Shown here: positions 9,095-18,345 of the stretch, in pieces | How the letters are laid out: each line of letters begins with the position of its first letter | Numbering within the stretch: the stretch's first letter is position 1 | NCBI RefSeq assembly: GCF_000746085.1 | Contig: NZ_JQKO01000009.1 | Span: 122,501-186,500, forward strand | Reading direction: 5' to 3' | DNA from: Methylocapsa aurea | GTDB taxonomy: Bacteria > Pseudomonadota > Alphaproteobacteria > Rhizobiales > Beijerinckiaceae | DNA length: 64,000 nucleotides | Notes under the pieces: model-generated | Database searches by the model: none | What the model was told of the DNA's origin: nothing | The model's input: only the letters and a program-made list of their open reading frames with translations | Made by a program: the position numbers and the translations under genes

Positions 9095-11089
9095 ATGTCA
9101 AAGCAGCTTCAAGAGACGCCGGCGGGGGAGCATCTTTCCGCTCAGGGAAAGACCGCAGGCGACACGCAGGATCTCGACGCGGCCCGCAAGAGCGTAGAGG
9201 ATGCGGCTTCCGTCGCCGCGGGACTTTGGCTGAGCTACCTGTTCGCGCTGTTTTATATCGGCATCGCGACGGGGGGCGTCACTCATTTCGATCTCTTGCT
9301 CGAACACACCGTCAAACTGCCCTTTCTGAGCGTCGAACTTCCGCTCATCGCCTTTTTCGTCCTGGCGCCCATCCTCTTCATCGTTAGCCATACCTATACT
9401 CTGGTGCATTTCATCATGCTGGCAGCGAAGGTCGGCGGTTTCGACGACGCCCTCGCGGCGGAACATCCTGCGCTCGCCACGCAGGACAGCCTGAGGCGTC
9501 GGCTGCCGAGCAATGTTTTCGTGCAATTCCTTTCGGGGCCCGGAGATGTCCGCAAAGGCGGGCTTGGCTTGCTTTTGAAGGCGATCGCCTGGAGCAGCCT
9601 GGTCGTCGGACCGATCTTGCTGCTGCTCTTGATCCAAGCCCAGTTCCTGCCCTTTCATCATGAAGTGATCACCTGGCTCCATCGCTATGCGATTCTCGCC
9701 GACGTGGTCCTGCTATGGCTGCTTTGGCCGGCCGTGCTCGAAAGCCGAAGCACGATCGCATGGCCATCCCTGTGGCGTTACAAATGGGCGGCGCTGGCCA
9801 GCCTCGTTCCCATTGCCCTCGCCTTCGGGGTGGCGACTTTTCCCAGCGAGCGGATCAGCGCCTGGATCGACCGGTTGGAAACCTTGCCGCCGCGCGCCGT
9901 GACGGCGCGGCTCGGGCACGGCCTGAACGACCTGCACGACTTCCTGTTCCATGGCGACATCGACCAGATCAGACAGCGCCGCGATGGGCTTTTTTCGGAT
10001 ACGCTCGTCCTCTCCAATTTCAATGCGCAGAAAACCGCCAAGATCGAGAATCTCGAATTCGCCTCCGTCCGCCAAAGCTTGATCCTGCGCGGACGCCATC
10101 TGGAGGGCGCGGTTTTCCTGAACACGGATCTACGCAAGGTCGATCTGACCGACGCGCGGCTTCAAGGCGCTCAACTCGCCGGCGCGCAGCTTCAGGGCGC
10201 GATTCTGGACGGCGCGCAGCTTCAGGGCGCCAAGCTGGATTGGGCCCAGCTTCAGGGCGCCAATCTCAACCGCGCGCGCCTCCTCGGCGCATGGCTGGAC
10301 AGCGCCCAGCTTCAAGGGGCGACGCTCACCGGGGCGGGGCTTCAGGGCGCATGGCTCAGGAATGCCCAGCTTCAGGGCGCGACGCTGGAAAAAGCGCTGC
10401 TTTTCGGCGCATCGCTGAAAGATGCGCAGCTTCAGGGCGCGTCTCTCCTCGCCGCGCAACTCCAGGGCGTCGACTTTGCCGGCGCCGTCCTCAACGCGAC
10501 CAGCCTGACCCATGCCTATCTGTGGCGCGCGCGGTTTGATCCGCAGACATATCTGGCAAGAATTCAGGCCCGCGACGCTGGCGTCATATGGGATGAAGCG
10601 CAAACGGCATGGGATCAAAAAACCGGGGTAGGAACCCGCGAACCCTGGACCATGGCGCGCTATCTCGCGCTGGAGACGACAATCGAGACGGATGCGCCCC
10701 AGACATTGATCGAAAACGCGCCCGAGCCAAACCTGCGCGCCTTGGCCCTGCGCCAAATCGCAAGCCTTGATCCCGAGCGGCCGTTCGAGGCCGAATCGCA
10801 GACGCTGGACTGGCGCAGGGAGTTCGAATCCGCGATGGTTGGACCGGACGTCTTCGCCAAGGCGCTCGCCGAGGAATTGAAAAGCGCGGTTTGCTCAGGC
10901 GGCGTCAATGCGCCCTATATCTTGCGCGGCCTCCTCAACAATTACCGGATCCGCGCGACTCAGGCGCAGGCCAAAGCGCTGATAGAGGAAATTCTCAAAC
11001 CGGGGACCTGCGCCGTCGCCTCCAACCTGACGGAGAACGACAGGGCGGAACTGCAAGCCATCGCAAAAGAGGCTGGCGGCGCGCTTTGA
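9095..11089 (+). CDS. membrane-anchored pentapeptide-repeat protein (copy 1)
   Basis: A 664-residue protein starting at ATG 9095 after a G-rich stretch (9078-9084). Residues 20-45 hold KSVEDAASVAAGLWLSYLF, leading into four to six membrane helices up to about residue 260. A pentapeptide-repeat region of the A-x-L-Q-G type then runs from about residue 330 to 475, predicting a right-handed quadrilateral beta-helix of about 28 pentapeptides. A C-terminal region of about 190 residues is mostly helical and resembles nothing I know. The second copy follows 134 bp downstream and shares the whole layout, so this is a tandem duplication. The activity is unknown; the repeat domain suggests protein binding. 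Confidence 0.8.
   Translation: MSKQLQETPAGEHLSAQGKTAGDTQDLDAARKSVEDAASVAAGLWLSYLFALFYIGIATGGVTHFDLLLEHTVKLPFLSVELPLIAFFVLAPILFIVSHTYTLVHFIMLAAKVGGFDDALAAEHPALATQDSLRRRLPSNVFVQFLSGPGDVRKGGLGLLLKAIAWSSLVVGPILLLLLIQAQFLPFHHEVITWLHRYAILADVVLLWLLWPAVLESRSTIAWPSLWRYKWAALASLVPIALAFGVATFPSERISAWIDRLETLPPRAVTARLGHGLNDLHDFLFHGDIDQIRQRRDGLFSDTLVLSNFNAQKTAKIENLEFASVRQSLILRGRHLEGAVFLNTDLRKVDLTDARLQGAQLAGAQLQGAILDGAQLQGAKLDWAQLQGANLNRARLLGAWLDSAQLQGATLTGAGLQGAWLRNAQLQGATLEKALLFGASLKDAQLQGASLLAAQLQGVDFAGAVLNATSLTHAYLWRARFDPQTYLARIQARDAGVIWDEAQTAWDQKTGVGTREPWTMARYLALETTIETDAPQTLIENAPEPNLRALALRQIASLDPERPFEAESQTLDWRREFESAMVGPDVFAKALAEELKSAVCSGGVNAPYILRGLLNNYRIRATQAQAKALIEEILKPGTCAVASNLTENDRAELQAIAKEAGGAL
10150..10470 (+). 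repeat. 30-bp periodic repeat inside pentapeptide gene copy 1
   Basis: The words CTTCAGGGCGC and close variants recur every 30 bases through this interval, two pentapeptides per DNA unit. The periodicity is coding, since each unit encodes an LQGA-containing decapeptide, but the DNA words are more alike than the protein requires. That points to recent unit duplication or homogenisation. Confidence 0.75.
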
Positions 11090-11223
11090 CGATGCGGCCA
11101 GTTGATTGGGCCAAGCGGTTGCGCAGGCCTCAACCGGCGTTTTGGGCACCGCCAACATAAGGAAGTCAGCTCTGGCGTCGCTCGGCGCATTATGGCAGAA
11201 TAATGGCGACAGAGGGCAAGCTA

Positions 11224-13137
11224 ATGTCAAAGCGGCTTCGGGAGATGCGCCTTTCCCGCATTCGCGCGGCGCGGCTGGAGTCGCCCGCCGCTCGTCCCGA
11301 CCTGATCAGGAAATTCGCCGAAAAGGCCGATGATCTCGACTCGGCGCGCAAGAGCGTCGAGGACGCCGCCTCCCTCAGCGGCGGTCTTTGGCTCAGCTAT
11401 CTTTTCGCCCTCTTCTATATCGGCATTGCTGCAGGCGCAGTCACGCATAAAGATCTTCTTCTCGAAAACCCGGTGAAACTTCCTTTTCTGAGCGTCGAGT
11501 TGCCGCTCGTCGCGTTTTTTGTGCTGGCGCCAATTCTCTTCGTCCTCTCACACGCCTATACGCTGATGTATTTCGTTCTACTGGCGGCCAAGGCGGGGAC
11601 CTTCAACGACATATTGGGAAAAAAGATTCCCGATCCTGATGCGGCGCCCGCGCCAGATATCAGCCCAGAGCGCGCAGCGGAATTGCGCGAGATCCGACTG
11701 GGCCTCCGACGGCAATTGCCAAGCAATATTTTCGTCCAATTTCTTGCCGGGCCGCGCGACATCCGCGACGGCGGCCTTGGCTGGTTCTTAAAGGCGGTCG
11801 CCTGGATCTCTTTGGTCATCGGCCCCGTGCTCCTGCTGCTTCTGCTCCAGTTCCAGTTTTTGCCCTATCACCTCGAATGGGTCACTTGGGTCCAGCGCGT
11901 CGCCCTTCTCGCCGATGTGGCGCTGTTGTGGATTTTGTGGCCGGCGGTGCTGGCGAGCCGCGGCGAGATCCAATGGCCGCGACTCTGGCGCCATCCGATC
12001 GTGACCCTCGCGAGCCTCATTCCCATCGGCCTCGCCTTCACGACGGCGACCTTCCCGGGCGAATGGATGGATGAGCTCGTCGGCCATGCGCGGTGGATCC
12101 CGCTCAATCGCACTGCTTTAGGGCTTTCTGCGGAAGAACCGCCGGAACGAACCTCGTTCCACGACCTATTGTTTAATGGCGACCACGATCCCGCTACCGA
12201 GCGGCGTAAGAGCCTCTTTTCCAACACGCTCGTGCTTCCGGGATTCGACGCGCTCGAAGCCGCGAAAGTCGCCGATTCGACAAAGCTGGATGGCGTCAAG
12301 CAGACTTTGACCCTGGACGGCCGGCATCTGGAAAGCGCCATTTTCTGGGGCGCCGACTTGCGCAAGGCCAATTTGCAGAATGCGCATCTGCAGGGGGCCT
12401 CGCTCTACCGGGCGAAACTTCAAGGCGCCCGGTTCCACAAAGCCAAGCTTCAGGGCGCGTCGCTCTTCCAGTCAAAGCTTCAGTGCGCATCGCTGAATTC
12501 TGCGGATCTTCAGGGCGCGTGGCTTGAAGAAGCTCAGCTTCAGGGCGCGGATGCCCTAGGTGTGAAGCTTCAGGGGGCATCGCTCAAAGGCGCTGGACTT
12601 CAGGGCGCATGGCTCGAATTCGCGCAGCTTCAGGGCGCATCGCTCGAAGACGCTGTGCTTCGGGGAGCGCGCGCCTTCGAGGTGGAACTCAAGGGAGCAT
12701 CGCTTAAGGGCGCAGGGCTGGAAAAATTGGGGAAAGAGGGCGCCGCCCTTTTCCCCCTTCTCGAGGAGTATTTGCGCAAATTTGAACAATGCCAAAAGGC
12801 GCAGGAGCTCATGGCGCAACCGAATCAAGACCTCGTCCCGGCAGAGTTCGAAGCGAAACCCGAAAGCGACAGCGCATTGGCCGCCAATCTTCATGACCTC
12901 GCCTGCGGCAACTCCAACACCCAAGACGCCTTATCTATCGTGCGCGGTCTCGTTAAGAACGGCCGCATTGGGGACACCGGCAGCCAGGCAGCCACCCTTG
13001 TGGAAGCGATCGTCCACCCAAAGGACCGCCGGGAGTGCCCGGTGTCCGCTGTCCTTACCAAGGCCGACAAAGCAGCCCTGAAAACTGAAGCGTATAACGC
13101 GGACAAAGCGCGACAGGCCGGCGCCACGCCGCAGTGA
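11224..13137 (+). CDS. membrane-anchored pentapeptide-repeat protein (copy 2)
   Basis: A 637-residue paralogue of the gene at 9095. ATG 11224 (MSKRLREM) is preferred over ATG 11203 because AGAGGG precedes it and because copy 1 also begins MSK. The membrane region is nearly superimposable on copy 1: GLWLSYLFALFYIGIA, KLPFLSVELPL and FFVLAPILF are shared. An insertion of about 20 residues (PDPDAAPAPDISPE) follows the early helices. Pentapeptide repeats span about residues 367-500. The C-terminal part diverges more than the rest. An 8-bp hairpin follows the stop at 13167-13189. Function unknown. Confidence 0.8.
   Translation: MSKRLREMRLSRIRAARLESPAARPDLIRKFAEKADDLDSARKSVEDAASLSGGLWLSYLFALFYIGIAAGAVTHKDLLLENPVKLPFLSVELPLVAFFVLAPILFVLSHAYTLMYFVLLAAKAGTFNDILGKKIPDPDAAPAPDISPERAAELREIRLGLRRQLPSNIFVQFLAGPRDIRDGGLGWFLKAVAWISLVIGPVLLLLLLQFQFLPYHLEWVTWVQRVALLADVALLWILWPAVLASRGEIQWPRLWRHPIVTLASLIPIGLAFTTATFPGEWMDELVGHARWIPLNRTALGLSAEEPPERTSFHDLLFNGDHDPATERRKSLFSNTLVLPGFDALEAAKVADSTKLDGVKQTLTLDGRHLESAIFWGADLRKANLQNAHLQGASLYRAKLQGARFHKAKLQGASLFQSKLQCASLNSADLQGAWLEEAQLQGADALGVKLQGASLKGAGLQGAWLEFAQLQGASLEDAVLRGARAFEVELKGASLKGAGLEKLGKEGAALFPLLEEYLRKFEQCQKAQELMAQPNQDLVPAEFEAKPESDSALAANLHDLACGNSNTQDALSIVRGLVKNGRIGDTGSQAATLVEAIVHPKDRRECPVSAVLTKADKAALKTEAYNADKARQAGATPQ
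12410..12720 (+). repeat. 30-bp periodic repeat inside pentapeptide gene copy 2
   Basis: The word GCTTCAGGGCGC and variants recur at 30-base spacing, matching the register of the repeats in copy 1. It is a coding repeat encoding the LQGA-type beta-helix. Confidence 0.7.
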
Positions 13138-13166
13138 TGCGCCCTGCCTTTTCCTTGCCCTTGACG

Positions 13167-13189
13167 AGCAAGCCCCGCGCAGGCTTGCT
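13167..13189 (+). terminator. possible terminator hairpin after pentapeptide copy 2
   Basis: An 8-bp perfect stem (13167-13174 with 13182-13189) and a 7-base loop lie 30 bp after the stop codon. There is no T-run, so an intrinsic terminator is only a possibility. Confidence 0.35.
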
Positions 13190-13205
13190 GCGCTAACCTT
13201 CGCTC

Positions 13206-13712
13206 ATGAGATGGCGCTCAACCCACTTGCCCCGCCTGATACAGCCCCTCGCCCCGCAAGACGGACGCCAGTCCGAGACGGCGCTCTTTGTTGCGCGCGG
13301 AACGCGGCGGCTGTTGCGGCGGCTCAAATTCTCGAGCCTCACCGAGTTGCCGCTGCTCTCGGGACGGCGGGCCGACATCGTCGCGCTGGCGGAGGACGGC
13401 GCGATCCATATCATCGAGATCAAATCCTCGATCGCCGATTTTCGCGCCGACCAGAAATGGCGCGACTATCGCGCCCATTGCGACAGGCTCTATTTCGCCA
13501 TTCCCGAATCCGTGCCGGTCGAAATCATGCCCCCGGATGCCGGCCTTATTGTCGCCGACGCCTATGGCGCGGAAATTTTGCGGCAAGCGCCCGAGCACAA
13601 GATGGCGGCGGCGACGCGGCGCGCCGTCTTGATGCGTTTCGCCCATGCCGCCGCCCATCGCCTGCATGGTCTCTGCGACCCTGAAGTTTCGGCGCTGGGA
13701 CCTCTCGCCTGA
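13206..13712 (+). CDS. mmcB: MmcB family DNA repair protein
   Basis: A 168-residue protein with a PD-(D/E)xK nuclease-like core: GRRADIVAL supplies the Asp, and HIIEIKSS supplies the Glu-x-Lys, followed by DFRADQKWRDYRAHCDRLYFA. This is the MmcB signature; MmcB was described in Caulobacter as an SOS-regulated protein needed for mitomycin C resistance. I do not see a clear LexA box in the 68 bases upstream. It runs convergently into the transporter gene, and the two stop codons abut with no gap. Confidence 0.85.
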   Translation: MRWRSTHLPRLIQPLAPQDGRQSETALFVARGTRRLLRRLKFSSLTELPLLSGRRADIVALAEDGAIHIIEIKSSIADFRADQKWRDYRAHCDRLYFAIPESVPVEIMPPDAGLIVADAYGAEILRQAPEHKMAAATRRAVLMRFAHAAAHRLHGLCDPEVSALGPLA

Positions 13713-15773
13713 TTAGGCCGCCCCAGCCAGACCTAGAGCCGCGGGCTTTGCATCGGTCGGTCCCGACTCTCCTGTTCGCTCGCCTGCGGCCGCCTGCTGC
13801 TGGCAAAAGCCAAGCGCATCTTTGAACGTCGTCGCGCAGAAGTCCGCCCTGATCTCGGCACAGAGATCGTTGGCTTCTTTAGCGTCGCTCCGCCAGAAAC
13901 CTGCGAGAATCGTGACATCCTTGAGGCGCCGGCGTAGACGCCGAACCGCGAAGCGCGCCCGCGCCGCACTCAAATCGGCATCAAAAAAGGAGAGGCAGAC
14001 CAACTCCGCGCCCTCCGGCGACAGATCCGCGATCCGACCGATGGTCAGCGCTTGAGCCGATTCGACCTTGGCGGCGATTCCCTGTTTTTTGAGAATGTCC
14101 GCAAACAGCGCGGCCGCCGCTTCATCGAGAAAGCTGCGGCCCGCGATGCAGAGAACGGTGGTTGGGCGATCCTGCTCGGACGCGAGAGGGCCGCCGATGT
14201 CCGCCGCCGGGATCACGTGCGTCGGCGGCATTGCGAGCGGACCCTGGGCAGACGCTGGCGCGCCCGTCCCGGCCGGCTCAGGCGCCGCAGCGCGCGTTGG
14301 CGGCTGATCGACATGATCGGAGAGATCCTCGACGACCTCCTCGATCGTGTCCCTGATCCGAAGTTGCCCGGCCTCATCGAGCACGCCGCGGCGAAGGTCC
14401 GTCTGCGCCATCAGCAAAGCCGCAAGCGCCACATCGTCGAAATAATCGACGAGCGAATGGGTCTTCAAATACCTCTCGGCCTGGTCGGCGACTTCCGAGG
14501 CGTCGCCGACCAGCATCCGTTGATAGAAATTTTCCACCGGCGTCAGAGGCGGCGCATCGCCGAAGATGACGTCCAGAAACGCCAGGCGTTCGACATGGCG
14601 CCCGAGCACGACGAGACAGACGGTGAGCGGAGTGGACAGGACGAGGCCGACCGCGCCCCACAACCAGGTCCAGAAGGTCGCCGAAATCACGACGGCGATG
14701 GGTGAAAGTCCGGTATGGCGGCCATAGAGCCAGGGCTCGACCGCTTGCCCGATAATGGGTTCTATGATGACGAAAAGGGCCAAGGTCTCGAGCGCCATGG
14801 TCCAGCCTGGATCGACCGCCGCCGCCAAGACGATTGGGAAGCCCGCGGCGATAAACGAACCGATGTAGGGCACGAAGCGCAGCAGCGCTGCGACAATGCC
14901 CCAAAGAATCGGACTCGGAACGCCAATGAAGTAAAGGCCAATGGCGACGATCACGCCAAAGCAGGCGTTGATGAGGGTCTGGATCAGAAAAAACCGGCTG
15001 AGCCGTCCCGCGGCGTCGGTCATTGCCAGCGTCGTGCGCTGCAAATCGCCCGATCCGACGAGCCTTAGGAAGCGATTGCGGAGATCCTCGCGCTGCAAGA
15101 GAATGAACACGACGAAGACAATGACGATGAAAGTCGTCTCGAGAGGCGAAAGCGCGGTTCCGGCGATGGTCTGCAGAAGATCGAAAGGCCCTGGGGCCGG
15201 CTGATGCACCTCCACTGGAATCGGCCGCTCGCTGGCCTCGTTGCCGGCGTGGCCATCCTTTTGGACCTGGCTTTGGCTTTGCGTCAGCCTGTTTTCTCTT
15301 GGACCTGATGGCGCGGGCCCATTCGCCGGCGCCGACCGATTCGGGATGATTTCGCCAAAGCTTTTGACCGCAGCCGAAACCTTCGCAAAGAGAACGTTAT
15401 CGGCGGCGGCGTCGCGCAATCTGCCGATCTTTTCATTTACCGTCGCCTGATATTTCGGAAGGTCGACGGCCAGTTCGGACACCTGCCGGGTCAGAACCGC
15501 GCTGACAGCGAAAGCGACGACAAGCGCCGCGAGCACGACTGTGACGACCGATGGGACCCGGCCGAGGCCCCAGCGCCGCAGCACCAGGATTGGCGGCGAC
15601 AACACGAAGCTCAACAGGATCGCGATCGCGATGGGAACGAAAATCTCGCGCCCAACGTAAAGCGTCATCACTACGAAGGCGACGAGAAACAGCGTCGCAA
15701 GCATCTCGAGCGTGCGCGCCGAATCGGGCTGTTTTTGAGGACGGGCGGCAGGGCTTTCAAAAAAATCAGTCAA
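13713..15773 (-). CDS. AI-2E family transporter with extra C-terminal domain
   Basis: About 686 residues. I prefer TTG 15773 because GAGGCGG sits just upstream; a further TTG at 15788 is in frame. The N-terminal 380 residues form an eight-helix AI-2E/PerM-like permease, with the typical first pair of helices and the late segment WTWLWGAVGLVLSTPLTVCLVV. Unlike the usual 350-residue family member, it continues for about 300 residues. The last 130 (from TVLCIAGRSFLDEAA) look like an alternating alpha/beta Rossmann-like fold reminiscent of B12-binding domains, though no cofactor motif is seen. The substrate is unknown; the family name does not prove AI-2 export. Confidence 0.85.
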   Translation of the reverse strand: MTDFFESPAARPQKQPDSARTLEMLATLFLVAFVVMTLYVGREIFVPIAIAILLSFVLSPPILVLRRWGLGRVPSVVTVVLAALVVAFAVSAVLTRQVSELAVDLPKYQATVNEKIGRLRDAAADNVLFAKVSAAVKSFGEIIPNRSAPANGPAPSGPRENRLTQSQSQVQKDGHAGNEASERPIPVEVHQPAPGPFDLLQTIAGTALSPLETTFIVIVFVVFILLQREDLRNRFLRLVGSGDLQRTTLAMTDAAGRLSRFFLIQTLINACFGVIVAIGLYFIGVPSPILWGIVAALLRFVPYIGSFIAAGFPIVLAAAVDPGWTMALETLALFVIIEPIIGQAVEPWLYGRHTGLSPIAVVISATFWTWLWGAVGLVLSTPLTVCLVVLGRHVERLAFLDVIFGDAPPLTPVENFYQRMLVGDASEVADQAERYLKTHSLVDYFDDVALAALLMAQTDLRRGVLDEAGQLRIRDTIEEVVEDLSDHVDQPPTRAAAPEPAGTGAPASAQGPLAMPPTHVIPAADIGGPLASEQDRPTTVLCIAGRSFLDEAAAALFADILKKQGIAAKVESAQALTIGRIADLSPEGAELVCLSFFDADLSAARARFAVRRLRRRLKDVTILAGFWRSDAKEANDLCAEIRADFCATTFKDALGFCQQQAAAGERTGESGPTDAKPAALGLAGAA

Positions 15774-16012
15774 GTGACCGCCTCGCAATTTGGCGGATCA
15801 GCAACGCCGCTTTTGCTCAGAGGTTCCAACCCCGCCAAGCTTGCTGGCGCTGCCCGCCGGCGTGCGTCGGCGTATTTTCAATAGGCCATGAGAGGTTTTC
15901 ACTCCGGCCGAAAATGCTCTAAAGTCCACGCTGGCCACGGCTCGGCCATTGGCCGAGGCGCGGCGCAAGATAATCGCGAGCGCTTTCGCTTGGGGCTCCT
16001 CGCGCGCAGCGG

Positions 16013-17008
16013 ATGATCCAAATGGCGCAAATGGCGAATGACGATCTCGGCAGGCTTTCTTCGCCCGTTATTTTCCTGGTGCGCATGCTGGCGTTTCTTA
16101 TCCTGGCCGGTTTTTGCGCGCTCATCCTGCACCGCCAGATCGCGACGGCCTTCCTGGCGAATCCCGGCCTCAACGGATTGATCGCCGGCGTGCTTTGCTT
16201 CGGCATCATTCTTGGACTGCGCCAGGTCATCCGCTTGTTTCGCGAGGTTAAATGGGTCAACGCGCATTTGCGGCGCGAGGCGCAAAGAGTTAAGCCGCCG
16301 GCGCTGCTCGCGCCCCTGGCGCGGTTCTTCGCCGCTCATCCCTTCGCCCATGGGGCGACGACGCCTGGTCTGCGCGCGATCCTCGATTCGATTGGCGCTC
16401 GCCTCGACGAGGCGCGCGACACCGCAAGATACCTGACGGGACTGCTCATCTTCCTCGGCCTGCTTGGCACGTTCTGGGGCCTGCTCGAAACCGTCGGCTC
16501 CATTGGCGGCGTCATCAAATCGATGCAAACGGGAGCCGACGCCGCAGTCATGTTCGACGACCTCAAGAACGGCCTCTCGGCGCCGATCGCCGGGATGAGC
16601 ATTTCCTTTACCTCGTCGCTGTTCGGCCTTGCCGGTTCCCTGGTGCTTGGCTTTCTCGATCTTCAAGCCGGCCATGCGCAAAATCGGTTCTTTAGCGAAC
16701 TCGAAGACAGCCTGACCGCGACGGCGGCGGAGACGGAGGCGCGGCCCGACTCTCTACCCGGCTCTGAGGGACTGCCGCCCGAGCTTCGCGCCGCGCTCGA
16801 CAAGATCGCCGCGAGCGCCGACCAAAGCCAGGCGAGGGCGACGACAATCGCCGTGGCCAATCTCGCCGACGGCGTCCAGGCGCTGGTTCAGCACATGCGC
16901 TCGGAGCAGCAGTTGATTCGAAATTGGGCCGAGAGGGAGGCCGAACAGAAGCGCGAGCTCAAGATCGTTTTGCTGCGCCTCACGGCGGCGATGGAGGCGC
17001 AAGAGTGA
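16013..17008 (+). CDS. MotA/TolQ/ExbB-like proton channel subunit
   Basis: A 331-residue membrane protein. Two N-terminal helices (residues 17-35 and 45-70) precede a cytoplasmic stretch. The core ARYLTGLLIFLGLLGTFWGLLETV then leads to LSAPIAGMSISFTSSLFGLAGSLVLGF, the MotA/TolQ/ExbB channel signature. The C-terminal 110 residues are helical and probably coiled. It lies 43 bp upstream of an OmpA/MotB-like gene, and the two are probably one operon encoding a proton-driven stator-like complex coupled to peptidoglycan. Flagellar, Tol and Zorya partners are absent here. Start choice among ATGs 16013, 16022 and 16031 is open. Confidence 0.82.
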   Translation: MIQMAQMANDDLGRLSSPVIFLVRMLAFLILAGFCALILHRQIATAFLANPGLNGLIAGVLCFGIILGLRQVIRLFREVKWVNAHLRREAQRVKPPALLAPLARFFAAHPFAHGATTPGLRAILDSIGARLDEARDTARYLTGLLIFLGLLGTFWGLLETVGSIGGVIKSMQTGADAAVMFDDLKNGLSAPIAGMSISFTSSLFGLAGSLVLGFLDLQAGHAQNRFFSELEDSLTATAAETEARPDSLPGSEGLPPELRAALDKIAASADQSQARATTIAVANLADGVQALVQHMRSEQQLIRNWAEREAEQKRELKIVLLRLTAAMEAQE

Positions 17009-17051
17009 GGCCCATGCGAGCAATGCAAAAGCCTTTGCGAGAGGCGCGCTG

Positions 17052-18080
17052 ATGGGCCTGGCCAGAGCGCGGCGGCGCGTCCGCCAAATCGATTATTGGC
17101 CGGGTTTCGTCGACGCTTTGTCGACCATGCTTCTCGTCATGATTTTTCTTCTGTCGGTCTTCATGCTGGCGCAGTTTTTCCTCGCCCGCGAGGTGACCGG
17201 CAAGGATAGCGCGCTGATGAAGCTCAACCGCCAGATCGATGAATTGACATCCTTGCTCGCGCTGGAGCGCTCCGAAAAGAGCGCGGCGCAGGCAAGCGCC
17301 GCCACCTTGACCGCGAGCCTTGAAGCGGCGCGACAAGACAAGGCGCAATTGCAGGGTTTCATCGATTCCGGCAAGGCGGGCGTTGAAGACGCCAACGCGG
17401 ACGCGGGAGGCGCGCGGCGCCAGCTTGATGCGGAGCAGCAGGCGTCGGCGCGCGCGAAGGCGCAGATCGAAATCCTCAGCCAGCAGATCGCGGCCTTGCG
17501 GCGCCAGCTCGCGGCGCTCGAAGATGCGTTGCAAGCCTCGGAAAGCCGCGATCGCGACTCGCAGACCAAGATCGCCGATCTCGGGTCGCGACTCAATGTG
17601 GCGCTGGCGCAGAAGGTTCAGGAACTCGCCCGCTATCGCTCGGACTTTTTCGGCCGCCTGCAGCAAATCCTCGGCGGCCGGCCGGGGATAAGCATTGTCG
17701 GGGATCGCTTCATCTTCCAGTCCGAGGTGCTTTTCGCGTCCCGTCAGGCCAGCCTCGATCCCGCCGGGCGCAGCGAGCTCGACAAGATCGCCAGCGCGCT
17801 CATCACGCTCGAACATGAGATACCGCCGGACATTCCCTGGATCATGCGCGTCGATGGCCATACCGACAGGAAGCCGATCCAATCGACGCAGTTTTCCTCG
17901 AACTGGGCGCTCTCGACCGGCCGGGCGATCGCGGTGGTTCAGTATCTCATCGCCAAAGGAGTTTCGCCGCAGCGGCTCGCCGCAGCTGGTTTCGGCGAAT
18001 TCCAGCCGCTCGACCCGGCCGATGGCGAGGACGCCTATCGGCGCAATCGCCGAATCGAATTGAAGATCACGGAAAGATGA
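17052..18080 (+). CDS. OmpA/MotB-like peptidoglycan-binding protein
   Basis: A 342-residue protein. After a basic N-terminus comes one membrane helix (TMLLVMIFLLSVFMLAQFFLA, preceded by the MotB-like FVDALSTM). A long coiled coil rich in Ala, Gln, Glu and Arg covers about residues 60-200. A C-terminal OmpA domain follows, with FQSEVLF, VDGHTD and NRRIELKI. It is the natural partner of the channel subunit encoded just upstream. The pair resembles MotAB, but the long periplasmic coiled coil suggests a role other than flagellar rotation. Confidence 0.85.
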   Translation: MGLARARRRVRQIDYWPGFVDALSTMLLVMIFLLSVFMLAQFFLAREVTGKDSALMKLNRQIDELTSLLALERSEKSAAQASAATLTASLEAARQDKAQLQGFIDSGKAGVEDANADAGGARRQLDAEQQASARAKAQIEILSQQIAALRRQLAALEDALQASESRDRDSQTKIADLGSRLNVALAQKVQELARYRSDFFGRLQQILGGRPGISIVGDRFIFQSEVLFASRQASLDPAGRSELDKIASALITLEHEIPPDIPWIMRVDGHTDRKPIQSTQFSSNWALSTGRAIAVVQYLIAKGVSPQRLAAAGFGEFQPLDPADGEDAYRRNRRIELKITER

Positions 18081-18345
18081 AGTCGGACGGAGATCGTTCA
18101 GCAAGGCCAAGATGCGATGCGTCCTCAACGCCGCCCCGGTGGGGCGTGGCGAAGCCAGAGTTCAGATCCCATGACGTCGGCGCTCGCGCAGCTTGCAACG
18201 CCAGTCCTTGACCCAGCCTACGCGCGCTACTGTTTGATCCAGATCAGAACCCTATTGTCCAGCGGCTTTATGAAGATGCCTTCGAGGCGCGATCGATTTG
18301 CTTCGGCCCTTGCTTCGAGCGCCGGACTCGGGGAGTGAGACGACC

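Noticed and set aside
10150-12720. CRISPR-like or satellite array with 30-bp spacing
   Set aside because: The units lie inside two long open frames and encode pentapeptides without unrelated spacers, so this is a coding repeat.
16013-18080. Zorya-type defence system (ZorA/ZorB-like pair)
   Set aside because: The MotA-like and OmpA/MotB-like pair fits the first two components in a loose way, but no ZorC/ZorD helicase or ZorE nuclease follows; the next gene is an FtsH protease.
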